Positions 30,833 to 39,145 are shown, counted from the stretch's first letter. The stretch: DNA of 48,993 bases from Brevundimonas sp. UBA7534 (GCF_002479325.1 NZ_DLMO01000148.1:1-48993); one strand, 5' to 3'. The notes: generated from the sequence alone by a model not told the origin. Made by a program: numbers and translations.

Positions 30833-31537
30833 ATGCCGTCGCAGCTTCCGCCGGATCGTCCGCTTTCGCGCCTTCTGACCGAGCGCGAGCGAGAGGTCAT
30901 GGCCTATGTGGCGGCTCATCACCGCAGCAAGACCATCGCGCGCCTGACCGGCAAGACGCCCAAGACCGTCGACGCCCAGGTGGCCAGCGCCTGTCGCAAG
31001 CTGGGCGTCAGCTCGCGCGTCGATGCGGTGCGCCTGCTGCTGGAGGAAGGGCCGCTGGAGACCTTGAGGGAAAATCCCCATAGGGCGCCGTCTCCAATGG
31101 CCGAGGACCGCGCGGCGACGTCATTCCTCTCCCGTCACTCAAGGGATGCGAATGAACAGCTCGATACAGATCAGACGCGAGACCACTCTGGACGAGACGC
31201 TGCCGTCGATGAGCTTCCGGGATTTCCAGGAAGCGCTGGAACTGGTGGCCTCGGGCCGCGAGCATCGACGCATGGTGCCCTTTCTGGTTTCGGCCCTGCA
31301 GCAGCAGGCGCCCTTCCTGAACGGGCAGATGCTGATGTTCGAAATCCTGTGCTCGGCCGCCTGCCTGGCGGATCTGCCCCGGAAGCCGTTGAACAGCTAG
31401 GGCTCGCGAACCGGCCGGGCTTTCGCCTGCTGATCGCCCTGGGGATTGCGTTGGCCTTGGCCGTCGCCGCCCCCGCTGCGCTCGGCGGCGCCGTGGCCCT
31501 GCAGAAGCTGGTCGAGACGCTTCAGACGCGTCCCTGA
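30833..31537 (+). CDS. LuxR/GerE-type HTH protein, frame open to a C-terminal membrane helix
   Basis: The first 75 residues form a GerE-type HTH (LLTEREREVMAYVAAHHRSK, TVDAQVASACRKLGVSSRVD). The frame has no stop until 31537 and ends with a membrane helix (GFRLLIALGIALALAVAAPA) and VALQKLVETLQTR. HTH proteins with a C-terminal anchor are common in Caulobacterales. However, from about 31146 to 31375 this frame has poor, low-GC third positions, while a different frame there is strongly coding. Either the gene ends functionally before 31146 and the membrane tail belongs to another gene, or an insertion or frameshift has occurred. The HTH part is secure; the C-terminal boundary is not. Confidence 0.55.
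   Translation: MPSQLPPDRPLSRLLTEREREVMAYVAAHHRSKTIARLTGKTPKTVDAQVASACRKLGVSSRVDAVRLLLEEGPLETLRENPHRAPSPMAEDRAATSFLSRHSRDANEQLDTDQTRDHSGRDAAVDELPGFPGSAGTGGLGPRASTHGALSGFGPAAAGALPERADADVRNPVLGRLPGGSAPEAVEQLGLANRPGFRLLIALGIALALAVAAPAALGGAVALQKLVETLQTRP
31146..31400 (+). CDS. Small protein overlapping the HTH frame
   Basis: An 84-residue frame with strong high-GC third-position bias, so this is the true coding frame over its span. It reads TLDETLPSMSFRDFQEALEL, then EHRRMVPFLVSALQQQAPFL and MLMFEILCSAACLADL. It is soluble-looking and helical, with no family I recognise. AAGGG lies 6 bases before a second ATG at 31152, which may be the real start. Its last codons overlap the point where the membrane-tail frame (to 31537) becomes strongly coding. 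A one-base shift there would fuse the two into a roughly 130-residue protein with a C-terminal anchor. Confidence 0.6.
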   Translation: MRMNSSIQIRRETTLDETLPSMSFRDFQEALELVASGREHRRMVPFLVSALQQQAPFLNGQMLMFEILCSAACLADLPRKPLNS

Positions 31538-31593
31538 ACCGACAGACCTGAAAACCAGACCTGACACCGCCCGGGGGCGGGGGGAGAAGCACC

Positions 31594-31947
31594 ATGTCCG
31601 ACAGAGACATCGCGGCCGCGCGCGTGGCCGACATCATCAACGAAGCCGAGCGGGCGATGGACGCGGCGATGGCGCGAGCCTCGCAACTCTTGACCGAACT
31701 GCCGGCGCTGCAGGGACAGGCCGGGCTGAACGGCGCCTGGGCGCAGCCGGCGGTGGCCTCGGTCTGCGCCGCGCTGAACGACATGACGGGCGCGCGCGCC
31801 TCGCTCATCTCCGCGCACAAGAGCCTGTCGGCCGTGCAGCGCAAGCTGGGCGTGACGGTGGCCGAAGGCACGTCGAACGACAAGCCGGACGGGCCGATCC
31901 GACCGTCCGCGGATCTCGCCGACACGGTGGTGCGGTTGCGCGCCTGA
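31594..31947 (+). CDS. Hypothetical helical protein
   Basis: A 117-residue protein with a good ribosome-binding site (GGGGAGAAG) before the ATG at 31594. It is mostly amphipathic helix (VADIINEAERAMDAAMARAS, then SVCAALNDMTGARASLISAH), with a polar C-terminal tail. No signal peptide, membrane segment or motif is seen. Codon use is typical of the host. It lies between the small-protein/membrane-tail locus and a four-helix membrane protein on the same strand. Function unknown. Confidence 0.7.
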   Translation: MSDRDIAAARVADIINEAERAMDAAMARASQLLTELPALQGQAGLNGAWAQPAVASVCAALNDMTGARASLISAHKSLSAVQRKLGVTVAEGTSNDKPDGPIRPSADLADTVVRLRA

Positions 31948-31992
31948 GTTTGCGGCGGCGGGGATCGTCGCGATGGTGTATCGCGGATCGCG

Positions 31993-32448
31993 ATGCTGGC
32001 CGCTCTCGACGATCTCCACCAAATCCTGGGCTATATGGCGACGGCCCTGGCTCTGGTCCTGGCCCTGGGGTTGGGGCGCGGTCCCGAACGGACCTGCGCC
32101 CTGATCGTCGTCGCCGAGACCCTCGTCGACATCGCGGTGATGAGCCAGGTCGATCCGTCGATCCGCTGGTGGGTCGTCCAGATCAAGGCCGGGTTCGTGC
32201 TGGCGGCCTACGCGGCGGCGGTGTGGCGCTGGCCCGACCGATGGCTGATCCTCATGATGGCGCTGCAGGGCTGCGCGTTGCTGTTGCACCTGTCCAGCTG
32301 GCTGGACGCCTCCTTGCTGGCGCGCTCCAACGCGCTGCTGCGCAACGGCATCGGCTGGCTGATGATGATCCTTCTGGCGTCCGCCTCGATCGGCAAGGCG
32401 ATCCAGCGGCACGACGCGCGCCGCCGGCGGCGCCGGGAAGCCTACTGA
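31993..32448 (+). CDS. Hypothetical four-helix membrane protein
   Basis: A 151-residue protein with about four hydrophobic segments (ILGYMATALALVLALGLG, VVQIKAGFVLAAYAAAVWRW, WLILMMALQGCALLLHL, IGWLMMILLASASI) and a strongly basic C-terminal tail (KAIQRHDARRRRRREAY) that should face the cytoplasm. No catalytic motif is seen. It follows the helical protein by 45 bp, and its end overlaps the 3' end of the convergent hypothetical gene by 7 bp. Function unknown. Confidence 0.72.
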   Translation: MLAALDDLHQILGYMATALALVLALGLGRGPERTCALIVVAETLVDIAVMSQVDPSIRWWVVQIKAGFVLAAYAAAVWRWPDRWLILMMALQGCALLLHLSSWLDASLLARSNALLRNGIGWLMMILLASASIGKAIQRHDARRRRRREAY

Positions 32449-32819
32449 GCCGTCTTCGACGTTTCGACCCGATTTGCGATGTCGATCAGGCCCTGGCCCA
32501 GCGTCCGGCCCTGCTCCGGGTGGATCAGGAAGCCCTGCCAGCCGAAACCGGGGTGGCGAATGGCCAGCAGCGGACCCTGGGCCTGGATGTCCGTGCGCCA
32601 GGACGGATTGACCACGGTCTCGACCTTGGCCCCCGGTTCGATGGCGGCGGGGATCGGCTGTGTCATCTGCGCGCGCAGGGCGCCCAGGTTGGCGATCAGG
32701 TCGTCCAAGGCGGCCGGGCTCAGCGCCATGCGGCTGACGGCCTTGCCTTGAAGCTGGAACTCCAGTTCGACCTTGGCGCGGTCGGGGCTCATCTTCACGT
32801 TCAGCTTGGTGTCGGCCAC
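32442..32819 (-). CDS. Conserved-looking hypothetical protein
   Basis: A 125-residue protein. The GTG at 32819 is chosen because TGGAG lies about 8 bases upstream and the sequence then begins VADTKLNVKMSPDRAKVELE; a longer frame would start with an Arg-rich leader. It has a mixed beta/alpha pattern (EFQLQGKAVSRMALSPAALD, IRHPGFGWQGFLIHPEQGRT) and no membrane segment. Codon use is normal. It follows pdeM on the same strand after 66 bp and may be part of that transcript. Function unknown. Confidence 0.65.
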   Translation of the reverse strand: MADTKLNVKMSPDRAKVELEFQLQGKAVSRMALSPAALDDLIANLGALRAQMTQPIPAAIEPGAKVETVVNPSWRTDIQAQGPLLAIRHPGFGWQGFLIHPEQGRTLGQGLIDIANRVETSKTAQ

Positions 32820-32885
32820 GGGCGATCTCCAGGATAGGCCGGCCCTGATAGACCAGCCGCGTCGTCGGCGCATCCCCCGCGACCG

Positions 32886-33632
32886 TTAAATCAGCCTGTC
32901 CCACGCCAGGGGGTGAACCCGGTCCCGACCCAGGGCCGCCGCCATCGGCGGGCTGGCGAACAGGCCGGCGATGGCGGCGTCGCGGACGTTCAGCCCGCCG
33001 GTGAAGGCGCCGAAGGCGGGCAGGATCAGCCGCGACCCGTCGGTGATGAAACAGGCGCGCCTCACCCCCCGGCCATAGGCGGCCACGCGCGCGCAGGGGT
33101 GCAGGTGACCCGCGACCTCGCCATGGCGGTCGTCGTCGGAGCTGAGAGCCTCGGGTTCGTGGACCAGGCGCAGCCGCCCCAGCGAAAGGTCGCCGACGAT
33201 CCGGCCCGGCAGGCGACCCGTCGCCTCCGCGTCCCGCGCCAACGCCTCGCGGTCGTGATTGCCTTCCAGCCACAGCCAGTCGCGCCCGTGGGCCAGCCGG
33301 TCCAGCCGCGCCCGGTCGTCGGCCGCCATGCGGGGGATGGCCTTCGTGTCGTGAAAACTGTCCCCCAGCAGGATCACGGTCGCCGGGTCCAGCGCCGCGA
33401 CCTCGGCCTCCAGCCGGTCCAGGGTCGCGCGGCTGTCGTAGGGCGGCAGCATCTGGCCCCGCATGGCGAAGGCCGATCCCTTTTCCAGATGCAGGTCGGC
33501 GGCGATGAGCGTCCCGTGCGCCGGCAGCCACAGCGCCCCGGAACAACGCAGCACGCAGGCCTCGCCCGCGACCAGCACGCTCAGCGAGCCGCAGACCCTG
33601 CGGGCCAGGCTCTGGCGAAGGGCGGCGTTCAT
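32886..33632 (-). CDS. pdeM: Ligase-associated DNA damage response endonuclease PdeM
   Basis: A 248-residue calcineurin-like metallophosphoesterase of the ligase-associated type. Metal-binding motifs are all visible: LIAADLHLEKGSAF (DxH), VILLGDSFHD, WLEGNHDREAL, and GEVAGHLHPCARV. Family members occur with an Lhr-type helicase, an ATP-dependent ligase and an exonuclease in a DNA-damage-response cluster. The ATG at 33632 overlaps the lhr stop by 4 bp (ATGA), so translation is coupled. The ligase and exonuclease genes are not in this window. Confidence 0.9.
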   Translation of the reverse strand: MNAALRQSLARRVCGSLSVLVAGEACVLRCSGALWLPAHGTLIAADLHLEKGSAFAMRGQMLPPYDSRATLDRLEAEVAALDPATVILLGDSFHDTKAIPRMAADDRARLDRLAHGRDWLWLEGNHDREALARDAEATGRLPGRIVGDLSLGRLRLVHEPEALSSDDDRHGEVAGHLHPCARVAAYGRGVRRACFITDGSRLILPAFGAFTGGLNVRDAAIAGLFASPPMAAALGRDRVHPLAWDRLI

Positions 33633-36154
33633 GCGGCCGGCTCCATCACCTCGGCGATCAGGGCTTCGGCGCTCTCGTCCAGGATCATTTCGGCCGCGTC
33701 GCCGCCCACGCGCTCGCGACCGATCTGCACAAGCACCGGCACGCAGAAAGGCGAGGGGCGGTCCAGCGGCTGATGGCGGATGCGCCCCTCGATCCGCGCC
33801 AGCATCTGGCCCAGGCGCGCCACGTCCAGCAGGCCCGAGGCGGCGTCGGCCCGGGCGGTCTTGAGCAGCAGATGGTCGGGCTGGTGGCGGCGCAGCACGT
33901 CGTAGATCAGGTCGGTGGAAAAGGTCACCTGACGCCCCGTCTTCTCGGCGCCCGGCTGGCGACGTTCGATCAAGCCCGAGATCAGGGCGCAATTGCGGAA
34001 GGACCGCTTCATCATGAAGCTTTCCTCCAGCCACGCCTCCAGGTCGTCGCCCAGCATGTCGGGCTGGAACAGGGCGTCCAGGTCGATGTCTCCCATCGGC
34101 CGGATCGACCAGATCGCCAGCGCATAGTCGGTGACGACGAAGCCCAGCGGCCCGACGCCCAGCCGGTCCAGCCGCCGCGTCAGCAGCATGCACAGGGTCG
34201 TGTGCGCCAGCCGTCCCTCGAACGGATAGGCGACCAGGAAGTGGCGGCTGCCCCGCGGGAAGCTCTCCACCAGCATGGATTCCGCGTCGGGGATGACCGA
34301 GCGCGCTTCCTGAAGTTCCAGCCACTCCTGCACGTCGGGCGGCAGGACGCGCCAGTGGTCGCGGTCCTGCACCATGTCACGCACCCGGTCGGCCAGGGAT
34401 GTCGACAGCGGGAACTTCGACCCGCCCCAGGACGGGATTTTGGGCTCCTTGTCGTTGGCGTGGGTGACAAGCGCGTCGGTCCCGGCGATGCCCTGGAAGG
34501 CCCAGACCTGGCCGGCGAACAGGAAGGTGTCGCCGGGCGTCAGCTGTTCGAAATACCACTCCTCGGCCTCGCCCACCTTGCGGCCGGCGATCCAGGCCCG
34601 CGTCCCGCCGCCGCCCCGGCGCGAGGCCACGCGAACGTTCAGCGTCCCGGCCGAGACGATGGCGCCCACGTTCATCCGGTGTCGCTGGGCGATATGCTGA
34701 TTTCTGACTTTCCAGCGGCCGTTCCGATCACGGACGATCCGCGCGAACCGATCATAGGTGCGAAGCGCATATCCGCCGGTGGCGACGAAATCGACCACCT
34801 CCTCGAACTGCTCCCACGTCAACTCGCGATAGGGGCCGCAGCCGACGATCTGCTCGTACAGTTCGACCATGTCGAACGGCTCGGCGCAGGCGCAGCCCAT
34901 GACGTGCTGGGCCAGGGTGTCCAGGGTGCCGATGTGCACCGGCTCCCAGTCGAAGGCGTTGGCGGCGACCGCCTCGCGCGCGGCCTGGCATTCCAGCATC
35001 TCGAACCGGCTGGCGGGCACCAGCAGGGCGCGGCTGGGCTCGTCCAGCCGGTGGTTGGCGCGGCCGATCCGCTGGACCAGGCGGCTCGATCCCTTCGGCG
35101 CCGCCATCTGAATGACCAGGTCGACGTCGCCCCAGTCGATGCCCAGGTCCAGGGTCGAGGTGCAGACCACGGCGCGCAGGTCGCCGCGCGCCATCGCCGC
35201 CTCGACCTTGCGCCTCTGTTCGGCGGCCAGCGACCCGTGGTGCAGGGCGATGGGCAGGTCGTCGTCGTTGATCGCCCAGAGCTGCTGGAACACGAACTCG
35301 GCCTGCCAGCGCGTGTTGACGAAGATCAGCGACAGCTTGGCCTGTTGAAGGGCGGCATAGACCTCCGGCACGGCGTGCTGGCCGGTATGGCCCGCCCACG
35401 GCACCTTGCCCTCCGAGATCAGCACGTCGATCTCGGCCGCCGCGCCGGGATCGCCTTTCACCAGGCGCACGACCTCTCCTACCTTCCCGCCTTCCCCCGC
35501 GAGGGGGGAAGGACCTGCCGGCGCCAGCCACCCCCGGATCAAATCCGGGTCCTCGATCGTCGCCGACAGTCCCACTCGGCGCATCTGCGGCGCATAGGCC
35601 TGCAGCCGCCCCAGGCCCAGCGACAGCAGATCGCCGCGCTTGCCGCTCCAGATGGCGTGGACCTCGTCCAGGATCACGCACTTCAGGTCGGCGAAATAGG
35701 ACCGCGCGCCTTCCCAGGCGCAGAATAGGGCCAACTGCTCCGGCGTGGTCAGCAGGATGTCGGGCGGAAAGTCGCGCTGGCGCTGGCGCTTGGACTGTTT
35801 GGTGTCGCCGGTGCGGCTCTCGACATGGATGTTCAGTCCGATCTCGCGGATCGGCGCCGTCAGGTTGCGCTCCACATCCACCGTCAACGCTTTCAGCGGC
35901 GACAGATACAGGGTGTGCACCCCGGAGCCCGGTCCGCTGTCCGGCTTCGGCCCGCGCTCGGCCAGGTCGATCAGCGTCGGCAAAAACCCCGCCAGCGTCT
36001 TGCCCCCGCCGGTCGGCGCCACCAGCAGGGCGTGCGCTCCGTCGCGCGCCGCCTGGACCATTTCCAGCTGATGCCGCCTGGGCGACCAGCCGCGCGAGGC
36101 GAACCAGTCGGCGAAGAGCGGCGGAAGCGTTGCGGGAGCGGCGGCGGTCGTCAC
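33629..36154 (-). CDS. lhr: Ligase-associated DEXH-box helicase (Lhr-like)
   Basis: An 841-residue superfamily 2 helicase with motif I VAPTGGGKTLAGF (about residue 45), the DEVH box ILDEVHAIWSGKRG (about 161), GLSATIEDPD (about 195), QRIGRANHR (motif VI) and the Lhr core domains. Length is typical of the ligase-associated Lhr branch. The start is GTG at 36154. Residues of about 211-228 (APAGPSPLAGEGGKVGE) look foreign to the family and encode a hairpin at 35490-35512, see the repeat entry. The gene is coupled to pdeM and divergent from a second helicase across 58 bp holding an SOS-box-like sequence. Confidence 0.93.
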   Translation of the reverse strand: MTTAAAPATLPPLFADWFASRGWSPRRHQLEMVQAARDGAHALLVAPTGGGKTLAGFLPTLIDLAERGPKPDSGPGSGVHTLYLSPLKALTVDVERNLTAPIREIGLNIHVESRTGDTKQSKRQRQRDFPPDILLTTPEQLALFCAWEGARSYFADLKCVILDEVHAIWSGKRGDLLSLGLGRLQAYAPQMRRVGLSATIEDPDLIRGWLAPAGPSPLAGEGGKVGEVVRLVKGDPGAAAEIDVLISEGKVPWAGHTGQHAVPEVYAALQQAKLSLIFVNTRWQAEFVFQQLWAINDDDLPIALHHGSLAAEQRRKVEAAMARGDLRAVVCTSTLDLGIDWGDVDLVIQMAAPKGSSRLVQRIGRANHRLDEPSRALLVPASRFEMLECQAAREAVAANAFDWEPVHIGTLDTLAQHVMGCACAEPFDMVELYEQIVGCGPYRELTWEQFEEVVDFVATGGYALRTYDRFARIVRDRNGRWKVRNQHIAQRHRMNVGAIVSAGTLNVRVASRRGGGGTRAWIAGRKVGEAEEWYFEQLTPGDTFLFAGQVWAFQGIAGTDALVTHANDKEPKIPSWGGSKFPLSTSLADRVRDMVQDRDHWRVLPPDVQEWLELQEARSVIPDAESMLVESFPRGSRHFLVAYPFEGRLAHTTLCMLLTRRLDRLGVGPLGFVVTDYALAIWSIRPMGDIDLDALFQPDMLGDDLEAWLEESFMMKRSFRNCALISGLIERRQPGAEKTGRQVTFSTDLIYDVLRRHQPDHLLLKTARADAASGLLDVARLGQMLARIEGRIRHQPLDRPSPFCVPVLVQIGRERVGGDAAEMILDESAEALIAEVMEPAA
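35490..35512 (-). repeat. Palindromic repeat inserted in the lhr coding sequence
   Basis: CCTTCCCCC (35490-35498) pairs with GGGGGAAGG (35504-35512). On the coding strand the segment is translated as SPLAGEGG. That peptide is the familiar translation of intergenic palindromic repeats in alphaproteobacteria and is not expected in a helicase. The insertion is in frame, between the SAT motif region and the second helicase lobe, and probably forms a surface loop. Confidence 0.7.
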
Positions 36155-36170
36155 TTTCGGGATATAGCAT

Positions 36171-36185
36171 GTTCCCGTTCCGTTT
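36171..36185. promoter_or_regulatory. Candidate LexA (SOS) box between two helicase genes
   Basis: GTTC-CCGTTCC-GTTT matches the alphaproteobacterial LexA operator GTTC-N7-GTTC at 7 of 8 positions. It lies in the 58-bp gap between the divergent lhr and DinG-like genes, 17 and 28 bp from their starts, so it could control both. The final T for C is the only mismatch. Confidence 0.45.
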
Positions 36186-36212
36186 CACCCCGCCCGGCGC
36201 TATCTATCGGAC

Positions 36213-39071
36213 GTGCCCGACGAATCCGTCATCGCCCCGTCCGTCCACAGCGCCGTCGGCGTTTCCGCCGTCGGCCCCTGGAGCGACCTGCCGCCCGCCC
36301 TGGCCGTGCCGCCGGGCGCCGGGGCCGTGTGCGACGAGGCGGGCGCGCGCAAGATCGGGCGTGGCGCGGCCGAGGGGCTGTTCACCGGCGGCCGCGTCTT
36401 GGTCGCCCACGCCAGCCTGACCGCGCGCCGCCTGGGCCTGCAGCCCCCGCCGCGGTCACCGGACGTCATGGACGTGCTGGAGCTGTTCGCCTTCGTCCGC
36501 CCCGCCCGCTTCTGCGCGCCGTCGCCGACCGGTCTGGCGCTGGGCCTGGGGCTGGCCGAGCCCCCGACGGTCGAGGCCCAGGCCGAACGTCTGCACGAGG
36601 CGGCGGCCCTGCTGCTGAAGGAGCTGGCCGCGCCCGCCTATCCGGGTCGGGAAGAGGCCTACGCCCTGGCCCTGACGCTGGAACGCGCCGGTTGGGCTTG
36701 GGGCGGGGCGGTAGTGCGGGCGTTGGAGCGGGGCGGGGTGCGACAGAGGCAGCATCGCGGCGCCGGCCTGGACGTCTGGTCCCGCCTGACCGAATGGGAG
36801 GACGAGGCCCCGCGCGGCGAGGCGGGGTCCGCCCCCGTCGATTCCGAATCCGCCCGCATCCGTCTGGACAAGCTGCTTCAGGCCTCGGGCCTGGACGAGA
36901 CGCGTCCGACCCAGTCCGACTACGCCGCCGAGGCCGCCTTCGCCTTTTCGCCGAGGAACGAGGAGGGCCGGCCGCGCGTGCTGCTGGCCGAGGCCGGCAC
37001 GGGCACGGGCAAGACCCTGGGCTATCTGGCGCCGGCCTCCCTTTGGGCCGAACGGAACCAGGGCGCGGCATGGGTGTCGACATACACCCGCGCCCTGCAG
37101 CGCCAGATCGACCGCGAGAGCGGCGCCGTCTGGCCCGACTCCGCCGAGCGTCGCAAGAAGGCCGTGATCCGCAAGGGCCGCGAGAACTATCTGTGCGTCC
37201 TCAATCTGCAGGACATGGTCCAGGCGGCCCAGTTAGGGAACGGCGACCTGATCGGCCTGGCGCTGGCGGGCCGCTGGGCGATCCACAGTCGCGACGGCGA
37301 CATGACTGGCGGCGACTTTCCCGGCTGGCTGCCGACCCTGTTCGCGATCGCGCCGTCCCAGCAGGCGGGGCCGGCCAATCTGGTCGACCGGCGCGGAGAG
37401 TGCGTCCACGCCGCCTGTCCCCACTACCGCGCCTGTTTCGTGGAGAAGACCATCCGCGCCAGCCGCAAGGCGGACCTGGTCATCGCCAACCACGCCCTGG
37501 TCCTGACCCAGGCCGCCTTCGACGGCGCCCGCTCGGCGCGCGGCCAGCAGCAGGACGGCGAGACGGCGGCGCTGAAGCGGATCGTCTTCGACGAGGGCCA
37601 CCACCTGTTCGACGCCGCCGACAGCGCCTTCTCCGCCTGCCTGTCGGGCCAGGAGGCGGCCGAGCTGCGCCGCTGGATCCGTGGGCCGGAGGGGCGCGGC
37701 CGTCGCGGGCGCGGCCTGGAACAGCGCCTCGGCGACCTGACCGGCGGCAACGAGGGCGCGGCCAAGGCGCTTCAGGACGCCATGCGCGCCGCCGCCGCCC
37801 TGCCGGGCGAGGGGGTGTCGGGCCGCATCGCCCCGGCCTCGGGCGAGGTCAACCCCATCGGCCCGATCGAGGCCTTCCTGGCCGCCGCCCTGGACCAGCT
37901 GCGCGCCCGCACCGCCGATACGCCCTATGGCGGGTCCGAGTTCGGCATGGAATGCGCGCTGAAACCGGTGACCGAGCCGGTCGCCGAGGCCGCCCGCGCC
38001 GCCGCCCGGGCGCTGGCCGCCATCGAGGCGCCGCTGCTGACCCTGTCGCGCACGCTGGAGGACATCCTGGACGACGAGGCGGCCGAGCTGGACGGCTCGC
38101 AGCGCTCGCGCATCGAGGGCGCCTTGCGCGGCCTGGACCGGCGGGCGCGCATGACCCTGCCGGGCTGGCGCTCGATGCTGGCGGCGCTGGAGGAGGCGGG
38201 CGCCGAACCCGATCCCGACTTCGTCGACTGGCTGTCGGCCGAGACCGCCTTCGGCCGCATTCATGACGTGGCCCTGCGTCGGCACTGGATCGACCCGACC
38301 GTGCCGCTGGAGGCCGCCGTCATCGTGCCCGCCCACGGCGTGCTGGTCACCTCCGCCACCCTGTCCGATCCGTTGCAGGACGACCCGTTCGACCTGGCGC
38401 GCCTGCGCACCGGCTCGGCCCGCCTGATCGAGCCGCCGCGCACGCTGAAGGTCGACAGCCCCTTCGACTATGCGGCCAACAGCCGGGTCATCGTCGTCAA
38501 CGACCTGATCAAGGACGATCCGCGCCAGATCGCGGCGGCCATGCGCGAACTGTTCCTGGCGGCGGGCGGCGGAGGCTTGGGCCTGTTCACCGCCATCCGC
38601 CGGCTGAAGGCGGTCTATGAGCGGCTCGGTCCGGACCTGGCGCGCGCGGGCGTCCCCCTCTACGCCCAGCACGTCGATCCGCTGGAGGTCGGCGCCCTGG
38701 TCGACATGTTCCGGGTGGAGGAGAACGCCTGCCTCCTGGGCACCGACGCGGTTCGGGACGGGGTGGACGTGCCGGGCCGGTCGCTGCGCGTTCTGGCCTT
38801 CGACCGGGTGCCCTGGCCGCGGCCGGACCTGCTGCACAAGGCGCGGCGCGAACGGCTGGGCGGAAAGGGCTATGACGACGCCATCGCCCGCGCCCGGATG
38901 GCCCAGGCCTTCGGCCGCCTGATCCGCCGCGCCGACGACAAGGGCGTCTTCCTGATGCTGGACGCCGCCGCCCCCACCCGCCTGTTCGCCAGCCTGCCCC
39001 CCGGCACCGAGGTCCAGCGCCTGGGCCTGGCCGACGCGGTGGAGCAGGTGCGGGAGTTCCTGGGCGGCTGA
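36213..39071 (+). CDS. DinG/XPD-type ATP-dependent DNA helicase
   Basis: A 952-residue superfamily 2 helicase of the iron-sulfur XPD/DinG branch. Walker A is LLAEAGTGTGKTLGYLAP (about residue 258). Cysteines in ENYLCVLNL and in ECVHAACPHYRACF should hold the 4Fe-4S cluster. The DEAH-type box is FDEGHHLFDAAD, and ARMAQAFGRLIRR is motif VI. About 250 N-terminal residues precede Walker A and have no recognised domain. The GTG start at 36213 is next to the SOS-like site shared with lhr. The role is probably 5'-3' unwinding of damaged or structured DNA. Confidence 0.9.
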   Translation: MPDESVIAPSVHSAVGVSAVGPWSDLPPALAVPPGAGAVCDEAGARKIGRGAAEGLFTGGRVLVAHASLTARRLGLQPPPRSPDVMDVLELFAFVRPARFCAPSPTGLALGLGLAEPPTVEAQAERLHEAAALLLKELAAPAYPGREEAYALALTLERAGWAWGGAVVRALERGGVRQRQHRGAGLDVWSRLTEWEDEAPRGEAGSAPVDSESARIRLDKLLQASGLDETRPTQSDYAAEAAFAFSPRNEEGRPRVLLAEAGTGTGKTLGYLAPASLWAERNQGAAWVSTYTRALQRQIDRESGAVWPDSAERRKKAVIRKGRENYLCVLNLQDMVQAAQLGNGDLIGLALAGRWAIHSRDGDMTGGDFPGWLPTLFAIAPSQQAGPANLVDRRGECVHAACPHYRACFVEKTIRASRKADLVIANHALVLTQAAFDGARSARGQQQDGETAALKRIVFDEGHHLFDAADSAFSACLSGQEAAELRRWIRGPEGRGRRGRGLEQRLGDLTGGNEGAAKALQDAMRAAAALPGEGVSGRIAPASGEVNPIGPIEAFLAAALDQLRARTADTPYGGSEFGMECALKPVTEPVAEAARAAARALAAIEAPLLTLSRTLEDILDDEAAELDGSQRSRIEGALRGLDRRARMTLPGWRSMLAALEEAGAEPDPDFVDWLSAETAFGRIHDVALRRHWIDPTVPLEAAVIVPAHGVLVTSATLSDPLQDDPFDLARLRTGSARLIEPPRTLKVDSPFDYAANSRVIVVNDLIKDDPRQIAAAMRELFLAAGGGGLGLFTAIRRLKAVYERLGPDLARAGVPLYAQHVDPLEVGALVDMFRVEENACLLGTDAVRDGVDVPGRSLRVLAFDRVPWPRPDLLHKARRERLGGKGYDDAIARARMAQAFGRLIRRADDKGVFLMLDAAAPTRLFASLPPGTEVQRLGLADAVEQVREFLGG

Positions 39072-39129
39072 ACGGCCCGCACGTCCTTGCTTGAGGGGAC
39101 GGGGTCTTTCGCCCCCGGCCCTCCGGATT

Positions 39130-39145
39130 CCCGCAAAAACGCGGG
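39130..39145. repeat. Palindromic repeat remnant
   Basis: CCCGC-AAAAAC-GCGGG followed by GACGA resembles one arm of the argD-argF palindrome (shared CGTCCCCGCG on the minus strand). It lies in the 142-bp gap between the DinG-like and DUF2125 genes and is probably a decayed copy of the same repeat family. Nothing else was seen in this gap. Confidence 0.5.

Larger units (their letters stand above)
21712..31000. mobile_element. Decaying accessory island (boundaries approximate)
   Basis: Between the HNH gene and the HTH gene at 30833 the sequence changes character. Pseudogenes, a transposase fragment, intergenic hairpins, more A/T-rich third positions and several oxidoreductases replace the dense core arrangement. 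It begins at an integrase remnant, as integrated elements often do. I found no tRNA and no flanking direct repeats, so the exact ends and attachment site are not determined. Confidence 0.6.

Noticed and set aside
31522..33546. 674-codon minus-strand frame spanning the hypothetical genes and pdeM.
   Set aside because: It overlaps several genes in wrong frames. A short natural-looking run near 32830-32880 (TRLVYQGRPILEIA) has no stop of its own and was not called as a gene.
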